Assembly (NCBI GenBank): GCA_052148715.1
Contig: JBKQHQ010000197.1
Location: forward strand, 1 to 9,311
Source of the DNA: JBKQHQ01 sp052148715
GTDB taxonomy: Bacteria; Pseudomonadota; Alphaproteobacteria; Rhizobiales; Xanthobacteraceae
Direction of reading: 5' to 3'
DNA: 9,311 nt
Shown here piece by piece: positions 1-6,177 of the stretch (the stretch's first letter is position 1; the number at the start of each line of letters is the position of its first letter). Both the position numbers and the translations under genes were made by a program. The notes beneath the pieces are model-generated. The model made no database searches, was not told the DNA's origin, and saw nothing but the letters and a program-made list of their open reading frames with translations.

Positions 1-167
1 GTCGCCATGAGCGTGGCCGGCGCGTACACCTTGTCCATCAAACTGTACCAGCGACCTCCTTTGACGCCGTTGTCCAGCGCCGACACCATGCGCTCTGTCC
101 AGACCGAAGCTTCCACCCACGACCAGCTTTCACCACGCAGACGGTGCAGACTCACGGACGCACTCAT
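1..167 (-). CDS. Group II intron-type reverse transcriptase (RNA-directed DNA polymerase), N-terminal fragment cut by the window edge
   Basis: About 55 residues are visible before the frame runs off position 1. The segment SVWTERMVSALDNGVKGG, followed by RWYSLMDKVYAPATLMA, is the N-terminal signature I recognise from group II intron-encoded reverse transcriptases of rhizobia and relatives, just before the RT0/RT1 region. The family reverse-transcribes intron RNA during retrohoming; catalytic motifs would lie beyond the edge. The first in-frame ATG is at 167-165, preceded by GAGG six bases upstream, but that ATG lies inside an arm of the 28-bp inverted repeat (163-190), so the start is uncertain; GTG at 155-153 and ATG at 89-87 are alternatives. 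A complete intron carries several hundred bases of ribozyme upstream of the ORF, yet kdpE ends only 179 bp away. The element is therefore probably 5'-truncated or a relic. The family call rests on a short segment. Confidence 0.68.
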   Translation of the reverse strand, partial: MSASVSLHRLRGESWSWVEASVWTERMVSALDNGVKGGRWYSLMDKVYAPATLMA

Positions 168-299
168 CCCGGGCCTCGTGCCCGGGACCCGTGGGCCAGC
201 AAATTCCGACACCAACGATGGGGCGCTGCGCGCCCGGCATCAAATTTCAAGCTCGCCGCGAGCGGCGCGATGGGTCCCGGGCACGAGGCCCGGGATGAG
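163..299. repeat. Nested palindromic intergenic repeat with perfect 28-bp inverted arms
   Basis: Positions 163-190 and 272-299 are perfect reverse complements over 28 bp. Each arm is itself a hairpin (CCCGGGC-ctcgt-GCCCGGG at 168-186 on the left). The 81-bp centre holds two more hairpins: GGGCGC-tgc-GCGCCC at 221-235 and GCTCG-ccg-CGAGC at 251-263. Elements of this architecture are frequent between genes in Bradyrhizobium-like genomes. It lies exactly between the 5' end of the reverse transcriptase fragment and the 3' end of kdpE, and its left arm contains the only ATG candidate upstream of the recognisable RT sequence. Confidence 0.85.
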
Positions 300-308
300 G
301 CCGAGTGT

Positions 309-342
309 GCTGCGCGGGACGACGCCGCGCGATCCGCGCAGC
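309..342 (-). terminator. Hairpin just after the kdpE stop, possible terminator
   Basis: GCTGCGCGG (309-317) pairs perfectly with CCGCGCAGC (334-342), a 9-bp stem with a 16-nt loop that starts 3 nt beyond the kdpE stop codon. There is no T-tract on the minus-strand side, so it is not a classical intrinsic terminator. It could protect the 3' end of the mRNA or help Rho-dependent termination. Confidence 0.35.
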
Positions 343-345
343 GAA

Positions 346-1077
346 TCACTCGAGCGCCGGGAGCGGGTCGCCGGCTTCGGGTTCGTCCCCGGTGCTCAGG
401 CGATAGCCGACGCCGAGCTCGGTCAGGATGATGCGCGGCTTGGTCGGCTCGATCTCGATCTTCTTGCGCAGGTTTCTGATCATGATGCGCAGATAATGCG
501 TGTCGCTGAGGTGGCTCGTGCCCCACACCTCCTTCAGCAAATGCTGGTGCGTCAAGACGTTGCCGGCGTGTTGGGCGAGGACCTGCAGCACGCGGTACTC
601 CTTGCGCGTCAAGGTGATTCGGCGGCCCTCGACGGCGACCGAACGGGCCGCGAAGTCGAACGTGACACGACCGATCCTGAGCACCGATTCGCCGGTGATC
701 GTCCGCTGCTGGCGGCGCATGGCGGCGCGCCCGCGCGCCAACAGCTCGGCCATCCCGAACGGCTTGACGACATAGTCGTCGGCGCCGAGCTCCAGCAGAC
801 GAACCTTCTCGTCCTCGTTAGATCGCGCCGACAGGATGATGAGCGGCACGTTGGACCAGGCGCGAACCCGCTGCAGAACCTCGGCGCCGTCCATGTCGGG
901 CAAGGCGAGGTCGAGGATGATCAGATCGGGCGCGCTCAGGGTCGCCGAGCGGATGCCTTCCGCTCCGGTCTTTGCCTCGCGAACATTGAACCCAACGAGA
1001 CCAAACCCGGTCTGCAGAAATCGCCGGATCTGAACCTCGTCGTCAATGACGAGCACGGTGGGGCTAGGACCGCTCAT
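346..1077 (-). CDS. kdpE: KdpE-like OmpR/PhoB-family response regulator
   Basis: The 243-residue product is a cytoplasmic two-component response regulator of normal length for its family. The receiver domain (about residues 7-120) has the acidic pair D12/D13, the phosphoacceptor D56 in LIILDLALPDMDG, the switch residue S83 in LIILSAR and K105 in VVKPFG. A winged-helix DNA-binding domain (about 133-235) follows, with LTRKEYRVLQVLAQHAGNVL and the closing TELGVGYRL. FLQTGFGLVGF, SARSNEDEKV, GADDYVVKPFG and TELGVGYRL resemble KdpE, the partner of sensor KdpD in controlling the high-affinity K+ pump KdpFABC. No kdpD or kdpC is beside it: upstream is 539 bp of mostly non-coding DNA, downstream a palindromic repeat. 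It is therefore an orphan here and may control other genes. The start is the first in-frame ATG and leaves four or five residues before the receiver strand; upstream Shine-Dalgarno pairing is weak. OmpR/PhoB family membership is near certain, KdpE likely. Confidence 0.88.
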   Translation of the reverse strand: MSGPSPTVLVIDDEVQIRRFLQTGFGLVGFNVREAKTGAEGIRSATLSAPDLIILDLALPDMDGAEVLQRVRAWSNVPLIILSARSNEDEKVRLLELGADDYVVKPFGMAELLARGRAAMRRQQRTITGESVLRIGRVTFDFAARSVAVEGRRITLTRKEYRVLQVLAQHAGNVLTHQHLLKEVWGTSHLSDTHYLRIMIRNLRKKIEIEPTKPRIILTELGVGYRLSTGDEPEAGDPLPALE

Positions 1078-1208
1078 GGATTTAATTCTTGGCTCTATTC
1101 ATCGATCCCATCCGCCGGCGGTGGCGGATCGAAAATGACGGCCGAGAGGCCGCCGCGCGCTGGCGCAATCCTGTTCGGCGGTGCCCCGCCGCGAGGCATG
1201 AGACGCTC

Positions 1209-1270
1209 GGATTCTTCGCAAATGGACTCCTTGCAAAAGGGATTCCTCCCAAAATTGGACTCCTTGCAAA
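1209..1270. repeat. Four-copy degenerate tandem repeat of about 16 bp
   Basis: Units begin at 1209, 1224, 1240 and 1257, each fitting GGAYTCYTYSCAAA. The second and fourth share GGACTCCTTGCAAA exactly; the first and third share GGATTC, so the array also reads as a ~32-bp dimer repeated twice. Read on the minus strand the units contain AAGGAGTCC and encode CKES-like peptides, but no gene can be supported there. The function is unknown. Confidence 0.7.
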
Positions 1271-1273
1271 TCC

Positions 1274-1298
1274 CGGACCGCACGCTCGGCGCGGTCCG
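1274..1298. other. 8-bp stem-loop next to the tandem repeat
   Basis: CGGACCGC (1274-1281) pairs with GCGGTCCG (1291-1298) around a 9-nt loop. No proper T-tract follows on either strand and no gene ends nearby, so a terminator role is weak. It may belong to the same repeat element as the adjacent tandem units. Confidence 0.45.
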
Positions 1299-1342
1299 TT
1301 AACCAAACTTCGGGGCAATCGGTGCGCGGCGGGCGATTCTAT

Positions 1343-1522
1343 TCATGCTGCCGGCCTCCGGCTTCGGGGCGGCGCGGCGCGACGGCGGAAAGGCGGCTCG
1401 ACGGTGCCCTGCAGATCATCCATGTCGAAGCTGTAGATAGGCGGATGGAAGAAAAAATCGGCCCATGCCGTGCCGGCGAAGGTCGCGACGAGCGCCGATT
1501 CAGCAAGCCATTCGGAGTGTCG
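1343..1522 (-). pseudogene. Frame-broken remnant of a small exported protein
   Basis: The minus-strand frame from 1522 to the TGA at 1345-1343 reads protein-like: SALVATFAGTAWA looks like a signal-peptide core ending in an AWA|D cleavage site, followed by DFFFHPPIYSFDMDDLQGTV. No ATG, GTG or TTG opens this frame. An ATG at 1511-1509 lies one frame away and hits TGA after three codons; removing one base between 1509 and 1499 would join it to the signal peptide. At the 3' end the ending RRRAAPPRSRRPAA looks out of frame, while the next frame gives an alternative ending in APKFG with a TAA at 1301-1299. I infer a small secreted protein gene decayed by frameshifts. The family is not recognised, and chance similarity to a signal peptide cannot be excluded. 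Confidence 0.35.
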
Positions 1523-1540
1523 TCAGCCCCCTACGCACAA

Positions 1541-1565
1541 CGCCGCGAGGGATACCCTCGCGGCG
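1541..1565 (-). terminator. Strong hairpin downstream of the first large porin, probable terminator
   Basis: CGCCGCGAGGG (1541-1551) and CCCTCGCGGCG (1555-1565) form a perfect 11-bp stem with a 3-nt loop. It lies about 51 nt past the porin stop codon on the minus strand. The minus-strand tail is TTGTGCG, a poor U-tract; the plus-strand side (TCAGATTTGTT) is slightly better, so orientation and termination strength are inferred. Confidence 0.55.
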
Positions 1566-1616
1566 TCAGATTTGTTCGTTAGGTCGAACGGCGCTCGCCG
1601 CGTTTCGCTTCCCCGA

Positions 1617-3287
1617 TCAGAAGTGCCAGATGATATCCGACGCACCGACCACTTGGTAACTCCTGGTGGGAGCCATGGCGCCGTTGATCGGGTTGGTATC
1701 GGCATTGAAGGCTGGCGCGTTGAGCGAGCGCATGTAGGAAATTTCCGGACGCAACTCGATTTGCGGCGAGAGCCAATGCTGCAAGCCGAGGCCGAGCTCG
1801 ACATAGCGCGTCGCTACGCCGGTGCGCTCGCCCTGCATGTCATAATAAAACGTGGTGCGGAGCGACCAGTTGTCCAGCGGGTTCGGGCTGTAGTTCAGGT
1901 AGTTGACAGCCGTATAGGTTCTTGCCGTGCAGGTGAGCACGGTGGGGTTGGCGCATATCGCGAAGAACGGCCCGTTGACGTTGACGTTTGGCGCCAAGAG
2001 CGGAGAGACGCCGGCGAATCCCGGAGTTAAACCACCGGCAAAGGCGTTACCGGGCAGCGTCCAGATCAACGGGTTGTTGATGTTCAGAACGTCGTTTTCG
2101 GAAAGCGTGTAAGCCTCAAACGAGTCATGCCACTGGTCGTTGAATTTATGGTAATAGGTACCGCCGATCCATTGCAGGTTGTTGAAGCCCTGGACGCCGG
2201 TGTTGATGCCGTCGACACAGAAATAGGCGGTGTCCCAACCTTTGTCGGTGGTGTAGCGCAGGCAGCCGGTGAAGGACGGCATGGAGCCCGGATCAACCAG
2301 GTAGCTCGCGCCTTGGTACAGCGGGTTGTTCGGCATCAAGTTTGGCGTCGTCTGCCCCCAGTGCCAAGGCATCGCTTCGGTGCCGATGTTCACGCCCAAC
2401 TGCACCAACCAGTTCTTGGTGACCGCCAGGGATGTCTGGATACCCGTGTTGGTGTAGTTGTCCCAGTCATAGGTCAACGAGTGCGAGTACATGTAGTTGT
2501 TCGGGGCGAGCTGCGCCTCGATATCAGGTATCGAGATGTAACGCCCGATTCGGACCAAGAGACCTTCGAAGGGTCCCGGGAAGAAGAGCTCGCCATACAT
2601 CATCGGCGAGTCGAACCCGTTGGTCAGGCCATGCCCTTCGAACTGATAGCTCCACAGCCCATAGGCCTCGGTGTAGCGGTAGTTCGTGCCGTAGATCCCC
2701 GATACTCTGAAGCCCCAGTCGATGTGGTCCTTCTGCACCGTGTCGGGCACGCGCTCGAAATACAACACGGCCTGATCGAGCGTCAACGTGTCCGGGGTGA
2801 ACATATAGGCGGCCGGGGCGTTGCCGCCGAATCTCCCAGGCGTGTTGGTGCTGATGTTGAAGCCGCCGTTGATCCAGCCATAGACCTGCAGATTGTGGTC
2901 ATTCAGAAACGCGCCGACGTCGGTCTTGGCGAGCGACACCATCAACGGGCTGTCGGCCGAGCTGGGCCTGGTCACGCCGATCGGCTCCGTGGCGCCGTGC
3001 GGCCATTCGGTGAACGGCATCGGCGGCGTCGTCTGCGGGGTCCCCGGCCAATAGGAGCGCCGGCCCGGAGGCGCTTTCGGATCAGCCGGCGGTCCAGCCT
3101 GGCCCCATTCGAGCTTGTAATAATTGACGAGGCGGCTCCAAATGTCCTGGCCGAGATAGGCGTCGAGACAGCTGTAGTTCTTGTAAGGATCGCAAGCCGC
3201 CGCCGCGGCGTCCGCCGCTTTGACCGGACTGACGCCGACTGCGGCCAGCGCAACGACCGCTACTCCGCTCAGCAATACCGTTTTCAT
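1617..3287 (-). CDS. Outer-membrane beta-barrel porin, BBP2/OmpL-like family (copy 1)
   Basis: The 556-residue product looks like a channel-forming outer-membrane beta-barrel. The start chosen is the ATG at 3287: it opens a signal peptide (MKTVLLSGVAVVALAAVGVSPVKA, split MKTVLLSGVAVV / ALAAVGVSPVKA), cleaved near A24, and is preceded by TTGGGGGACC. The open frame extends 49 codons further up but through the promoter-like leader. Residues 26-130 form a proline-rich periplasmic-type segment; the barrel seems to start at VYGWINGGFNIS and ends in DIIWHF, with a terminal Phe as expected for BAM recognition. Aromatic alternating strands such as NYMYSHSLTY and NGFDSPMMYGELFF recur. Six cysteines occur as spaced pairs (C32/C40, C342/C357, C445/C453). 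It is a close tandem paralogue of the gene at 3876-5513, with its own leader and terminator, so it is probably monocistronic. I recognise the family (PF07642-like) with good confidence; the substrate is unknown. Confidence 0.85.
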   Translation of the reverse strand: MKTVLLSGVAVVALAAVGVSPVKAADAAAAACDPYKNYSCLDAYLGQDIWSRLVNYYKLEWGQAGPPADPKAPPGRRSYWPGTPQTTPPMPFTEWPHGATEPIGVTRPSSADSPLMVSLAKTDVGAFLNDHNLQVYGWINGGFNISTNTPGRFGGNAPAAYMFTPDTLTLDQAVLYFERVPDTVQKDHIDWGFRVSGIYGTNYRYTEAYGLWSYQFEGHGLTNGFDSPMMYGELFFPGPFEGLLVRIGRYISIPDIEAQLAPNNYMYSHSLTYDWDNYTNTGIQTSLAVTKNWLVQLGVNIGTEAMPWHWGQTTPNLMPNNPLYQGASYLVDPGSMPSFTGCLRYTTDKGWDTAYFCVDGINTGVQGFNNLQWIGGTYYHKFNDQWHDSFEAYTLSENDVLNINNPLIWTLPGNAFAGGLTPGFAGVSPLLAPNVNVNGPFFAICANPTVLTCTARTYTAVNYLNYSPNPLDNWSLRTTFYYDMQGERTGVATRYVELGLGLQHWLSPQIELRPEISYMRSLNAPAFNADTNPINGAMAPTRSYQVVGASDIIWHF

Positions 3288-3339
3288 GAGGTCCCCCAAC
3301 CCAAATTCGCCGTACGATAGACATAATTGTGAGGCCGAT

Positions 3340-3397
3340 TTCCGTAAAATCTCTATATCGAAGTTCGCATCTGCACATAAAAACAATATAAGTTTTT
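3340..3397 (-). promoter_or_regulatory. Conserved 58-bp leader block upstream of porin copy 1, with candidate -10
   Basis: This block matches 5572-5629 upstream of porin copy 2 at 50 of 58 positions without a gap. On the minus strand it runs from AAAAACTTATATT through TATGTGCA to GAGATTTTACGGAA. TATATT (3390-3385) is a plausible -10; a -35 at the expected distance (TTAGGT) is weak. If the -10 is right, the 5' UTR is about 90 nt and includes the conserved GAGATTTTACGGAA. The sequences on either side have diverged, which suggests that the block itself is under constraint. Confidence 0.6.
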
Positions 3398-3435
3398 CGC
3401 AGAACAACCTAATTGCTGAATAAACAATCAGCATC

Positions 3436-3468
3436 CCAGGCGGCGCTTCGCCTATCGTTTAGTCAAAT
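3436..3468 (-). promoter_or_regulatory. Second conserved box upstream of porin copy 1
   Basis: GCGCCGCCTGG (3446-3436) and ATTTGAC (3468-3462) on the minus strand recur in the same order upstream of porin copy 2 (5683-5673 and 5700-5694), with a slightly different gap. The box lies 38 bp beyond the 58-bp block. It could be an activator or repressor site; ATTTGAC contains a TTGAC -35-like core but no good -10 lies 17 bp on. Confidence 0.45.
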
Positions 3469-3875
3469 TGTGGTGACCGGATATGGCTCACCCCCGAATC
3501 GCTCGGGTCCTTTTGCGACAGGTGATTCGTCGTGATTCTGCAGCGCCTTGCTCCTCGCGCAAAGGTGCCAGTTCGGGCTCTGTCATCGAAGCTGGCCGCC
3601 TGTGTCGGGACAAATGCCAGGCAAAAATCACCGAGCACCCATCGAATAAATTATGCGTATTGAAACGAGTATTTTTGAATAAGTATATTGGTTCAGCACT
3701 TAATTGCAGCATAAACGCCGCGTTCGGGCTCACGTGATCTTGTCGACACCGCTCCGCGGCACCGCCGTGCTTGTCAGTGGCCTGCGGGCTATTGTCTCAA
3801 GTAAGGCGCGCGTGCCCCGCCACGGCGCCAAGCCCGATAGATCGCCTTACCGGCGCCCTGCGCCGCATCGTCCGA
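3469..3875. other. Gene-free spacer between the two large porins
   Basis: No convincing gene is seen on either strand. The middle (about 3640-3720) is notably AT-rich for this window and contains a plus-strand promoter-like site. Near the porin copy 2 stop, CGGCGC (3851-3856) and GCGCCG (3860-3865) form a small 6-bp hairpin without a T-tract, and 3805-3829 can form an imperfect GC hairpin. Either could serve as the 3' end of the copy 2 transcript, but neither is a classical terminator. Confidence 0.4.
3660..3689 (+). promoter_or_regulatory. Sigma-70-like promoter pointing toward the 3' end of porin copy 2
   Basis: TTGAAA (3660-3665) and TATATT (3684-3689) are separated by 18 nt on the plus strand. 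Transcription would start near 3696 and run toward the convergent end of the porin gene at 3876. No good ORF follows, so a product would be a small or antisense RNA. AT-rich DNA yields such matches by chance. Confidence 0.35.
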
Positions 3876-5513
3876 TCAGAAGTGCCAGATGATGTCCGAG
3901 GCGCCGACCACGGCGTAGTACTTGGTCGGCGGCGACGGCGTGAACGGGTTGAGATTGGCGTCGAAAGCCGGCGCGTTGAGCGACCGGTACCACGTCACTT
4001 CCGGGCGCAACTCGATCTGCGGCGAGAGCCAATGCTGCAAGCCGAGGCCAAACTCGATGTAGCGCGTCGCCACGCCGGTGCGCTGGCCCTCCTCGTCATC
4101 ATAAAACTCCGCACGGGCCGACCAGTTGTCGAGCGGATTGGGGCTGTAGTTCAGGTAGGCCAGGGCGGAGTAGGCCCGTGCCGTGCAGGTGAGCGCCGCC
4201 GGGTTGGCGCACAGCGCGGTGCCCGGCGAATTGAACGCAATGTTCTGCGGGGAGAACGGCGAGCCGCCATTGTTCAAGATAGCGATCGCCTGGGGGTTGC
4301 CCGCCTGGAGGAGGTCGCCCGCGTTCAGCACATTCTTTTGCGAAAGCAGGTAGCTTTCCATCGAGATGTGCCACTGGTCATTGAATTTATGGTAGTAGGT
4401 AATCCCCGTCCATTGCAGGTTGTTGTAGCCCTGGACGCCGTCGTTGAGGGCGTCGCCGCAAGCATAGACGTTGTCGTGGCCGCTGTCGTTTTGCCAGCGC
4501 ACGCAGGCGGTAACGGAGGGCTTGGCGCCTGGATCCGTGAGGTAGCTGCCGCCAGGGAACAGCGGGTTTGGGAAGAGGTTCGGGCTCGTCTCGCCCCAGT
4601 GCCAGGGCGTCGCTTCGGTGCCCACGGACACGCCCAATTGCAGGAACCAGTTCTTGGTGAGCCCCAAGGTGCCCTGGATGCCCGTGTTGGTGTAGTTATC
4701 GAAGGTGTAGGTCAGCGAGTGCGAATACATGTAATTGTTCGGGGCGAGTTGCGCCTCGATGTCCGGCAGCGAGATGTAGCGGCCGATTCGCACCAACAAA
4801 CCTTCCGCGACTTGCGGGAAGAAGAGCTCCCCGTACATCATCGGCGCGTCGAACCCGTTGGTCTGGTTATGGCCGTTGAACTGGTCGCTCCACAGGCCGT
4901 AGGAATTGGTGTAGCGGTAGTTCTCGCCGTAGATCCCCGAAAGCCGGAAGCCCCAGTCGATGTGGTCGTTCTGCACCGTGTCGGGCAGGCGCTCGAAATA
5001 CACCACGAACTGGTCGAGCTCTAACGTGTTCGGGTTAGCTATGTAGGCGGCCGGATTGTTGCCGCCCTGATTCTTGTTGGTGCTGATGTTGAAGCCGCCG
5101 TTCACCCAGCCATAGACCTGGACGTTGTGATCAGCCATGAATTCGCCGACCTCGGTCTTGGCCAGCGCCACCATCAGGGGGCTGTCGGCGGAGTTGGGCC
5201 TCGTCACGCCGAGGGTGGTCGCGCCGCCATAAGGCCATTCGGTGAACGGTTGCGGCGGCACGGTCTCCGGCGTCGCCGGCCAATGGCGGCGTCGTCCCGG
5301 AGGTGCTTTCGGATCGTTGGGCGGTCCGTCCCTACCCCATTCGAGCCTATAGTAATTGACAAGCCGGCTCCAGATGTCGTCGCCGAGATAGGCATCAAGA
5401 CAGCTGTAATTCCTGTATGGATCGCAGCTCACCGCCTTGGCGTCTGCCGCCTTGACCGGACTGACCGCGGCCAGCGCAATAGCCGCCACGCCGCCCAGTA
5501 GCACCGCTCGCAT
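3876..5513 (-). CDS. Outer-membrane beta-barrel porin, BBP2/OmpL-like family (copy 2)
   Basis: The 545-residue paralogue of the 1617-3287 porin is collinear over its whole length. The start is the ATG at 5513, opening the signal peptide MRAVLLGGVAAIALAAVSPV-KA cleaved near A22; ATTGGGGG lies 7-8 nt upstream. An open extension of 34 codons through the conserved leader is judged non-coding. The C-terminus is again DIIWHF. Long near-identical blocks include YGELFFP, EGLLVRIGRYIS, DIEAQLAPNNYMYSHSLTY and ATRY-E-GLGLQHWLSPQIELRPE. Differences cluster in presumed loops, for example FNISTNKNQGGNNPAAY and the stretch after KNVLN. All six cysteines are kept at matching places (C30/C38, C337/C352, C435/C443). 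The two copies are probably a tandem duplication that has since diverged in its surface loops, each retaining its own leader. The solute transported cannot be told from sequence. Confidence 0.85.
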   Translation of the reverse strand: MRAVLLGGVAAIALAAVSPVKAADAKAVSCDPYRNYSCLDAYLGDDIWSRLVNYYRLEWGRDGPPNDPKAPPGRRRHWPATPETVPPQPFTEWPYGGATTLGVTRPNSADSPLMVALAKTEVGEFMADHNVQVYGWVNGGFNISTNKNQGGNNPAAYIANPNTLELDQFVVYFERLPDTVQNDHIDWGFRLSGIYGENYRYTNSYGLWSDQFNGHNQTNGFDAPMMYGELFFPQVAEGLLVRIGRYISLPDIEAQLAPNNYMYSHSLTYTFDNYTNTGIQGTLGLTKNWFLQLGVSVGTEATPWHWGETSPNLFPNPLFPGGSYLTDPGAKPSVTACVRWQNDSGHDNVYACGDALNDGVQGYNNLQWTGITYYHKFNDQWHISMESYLLSQKNVLNAGDLLQAGNPQAIAILNNGGSPFSPQNIAFNSPGTALCANPAALTCTARAYSALAYLNYSPNPLDNWSARAEFYDDEEGQRTGVATRYIEFGLGLQHWLSPQIELRPEVTWYRSLNAPAFDANLNPFTPSPPTKYYAVVGASDIIWHF

Positions 5514-5571
5514 GATTCTGCCCCCAATTTCCCCAAGCCGATGATATGGCAGGTATATTGATGGGCCAGTT

Positions 5572-5629
5572 TTCCGTAAAATCTCCATATGCATGTTCGC
5601 ACTTGCACATAACAAAAATATAAGTTTTT
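5572..5629 (-). promoter_or_regulatory. Conserved 58-bp leader block upstream of porin copy 2, with candidate -10
   Basis: This is the second copy of the block at 3340-3397 (50 of 58 identical, ungapped). TATATT (5622-5617) is the candidate -10, with TTAGAG as a weak -35 17 bp upstream. The block ends 58 nt before the ATG, against 52 nt in copy 1, while the sequence between block and Shine-Dalgarno is poorly conserved. Confidence 0.6.
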
Positions 5630-5672
5630 AGGTTATGTCTCTAATGTCTGAGTAAGCTAGTAGCACTTCGGG

Positions 5673-5700
5673 CCAGGCGGCGCCCACGTTTTGGTCAAAT
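5673..5700 (-). promoter_or_regulatory. Second conserved box upstream of porin copy 2
   Basis: Minus-strand ATTTGAC (5700-5694) and GCGCCGCCTGG (5683-5673) repeat the box seen at 3436-3468, lying 43 bp beyond the 58-bp block. The recurrence beside both paralogues supports a shared regulator, or simply common descent of the upstream region. Confidence 0.45.
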
Positions 5701-6177
5701 ATTCGACGGGCGCGTTCTCGCTGCAGCGGTCGCCTGAGGCCACGCCGGACTTTCCCTTGGCTTCCAGTTTTCGTTATAGTGCGGACACTATGGGCGTCCT
5801 GCCGAGGGCCGGGCACGGCCGGCATGATCCGAGTGCACTGCAACGCCACGAATCGCCCCCAAAGGGCCTGAATTCGGACATGCATGCGGAGTTTTGTTGG
5901 TTATATATAAAAAGTGTGGCGCGATTTATAATTTTTTCGTAAGTTTTTCTCGCACAAATTATTACTTTTGGTTGCCGAGTCTGCGCGACACCTATCGGAT
6001 TCGGCCATTTTCGGCATCTGAGCACCCAAGCTCGCCCGTTCTTTAGGCATGTCGTTCTTTTCTTTAGGCAGCAAGATATTGGATCGGCTGGGGATTGTTG
6101 CTGCTCCGCACTAGCCCGAATCAGGAGAATGGTACTAATAAGGACATCTAATTTGCCGGTGGACTGGGGGAATTCAT
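5701..6177. other. Remainder of the divergent intergenic region between the large and small porins
   Basis: No gene is supported here. The stretch contains a GC-rich part (5701-5880) and an AT-rich part (about 5890-5970). A consensus-perfect TATAAT sits at 5927-5932 on the plus strand, but with no good -35, some 245 bp before the next start. The imperfect palindrome around TATAGTGCGGACACTAT (5775-5791) is another possible binding site. Direct repeats at 6039-6070 are listed separately. Regulation of both divergent gene pairs must be encoded in this region. Confidence 0.5.
6039..6070 (+). promoter_or_regulatory. Two 11-bp direct repeats, two helical turns apart
   Basis: TTCTTTAGGCA occurs at 6039-6049 and again at 6060-6070, a 21-bp centre-to-centre spacing that puts both copies on the same DNA face. 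They lie about 110-140 bp before the start of the small porin at 6178. Spaced direct repeats of this type often bind response regulators, but the regulator is unknown. Confidence 0.45.

Noticed and set aside
1209..1270. CRISPR array
   Set aside because: Units are about 16 bp and degenerate with no unique spacers, and no cas gene is visible.
7..1302. A 431-codon plus-strand open frame across the kdpE region
   Set aside because: It is antisense to a gene with all receiver and winged-helix motifs, its translation is low-complexity Arg/Asp/Gln-rich, and it is a usual shadow in GC-rich DNA.
2127..3320. A 397-codon plus-strand open frame opposite porin copy 1
   Set aside because: Translation is dominated by Val/Arg/Ala with no recognisable domain, and the opposite strand is a clear signal-peptide-bearing porin.
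3288..3434. N-terminal extension of porin copy 1 (and 5514-5615 for copy 2), whose translations share CA-AN and EILRK
   Set aside because: The extensions would bury the signal peptide, skip the TGGGGG site, and cover promoter-like AT-rich DNA. The peptide similarity follows from the conserved leader DNA.
3771..5024. A 417-codon plus-strand open frame opposite porin copy 2, similar to the one opposite copy 1
   Set aside because: Its similarity to the other shadow frame is fully explained by the two porin genes being paralogues.
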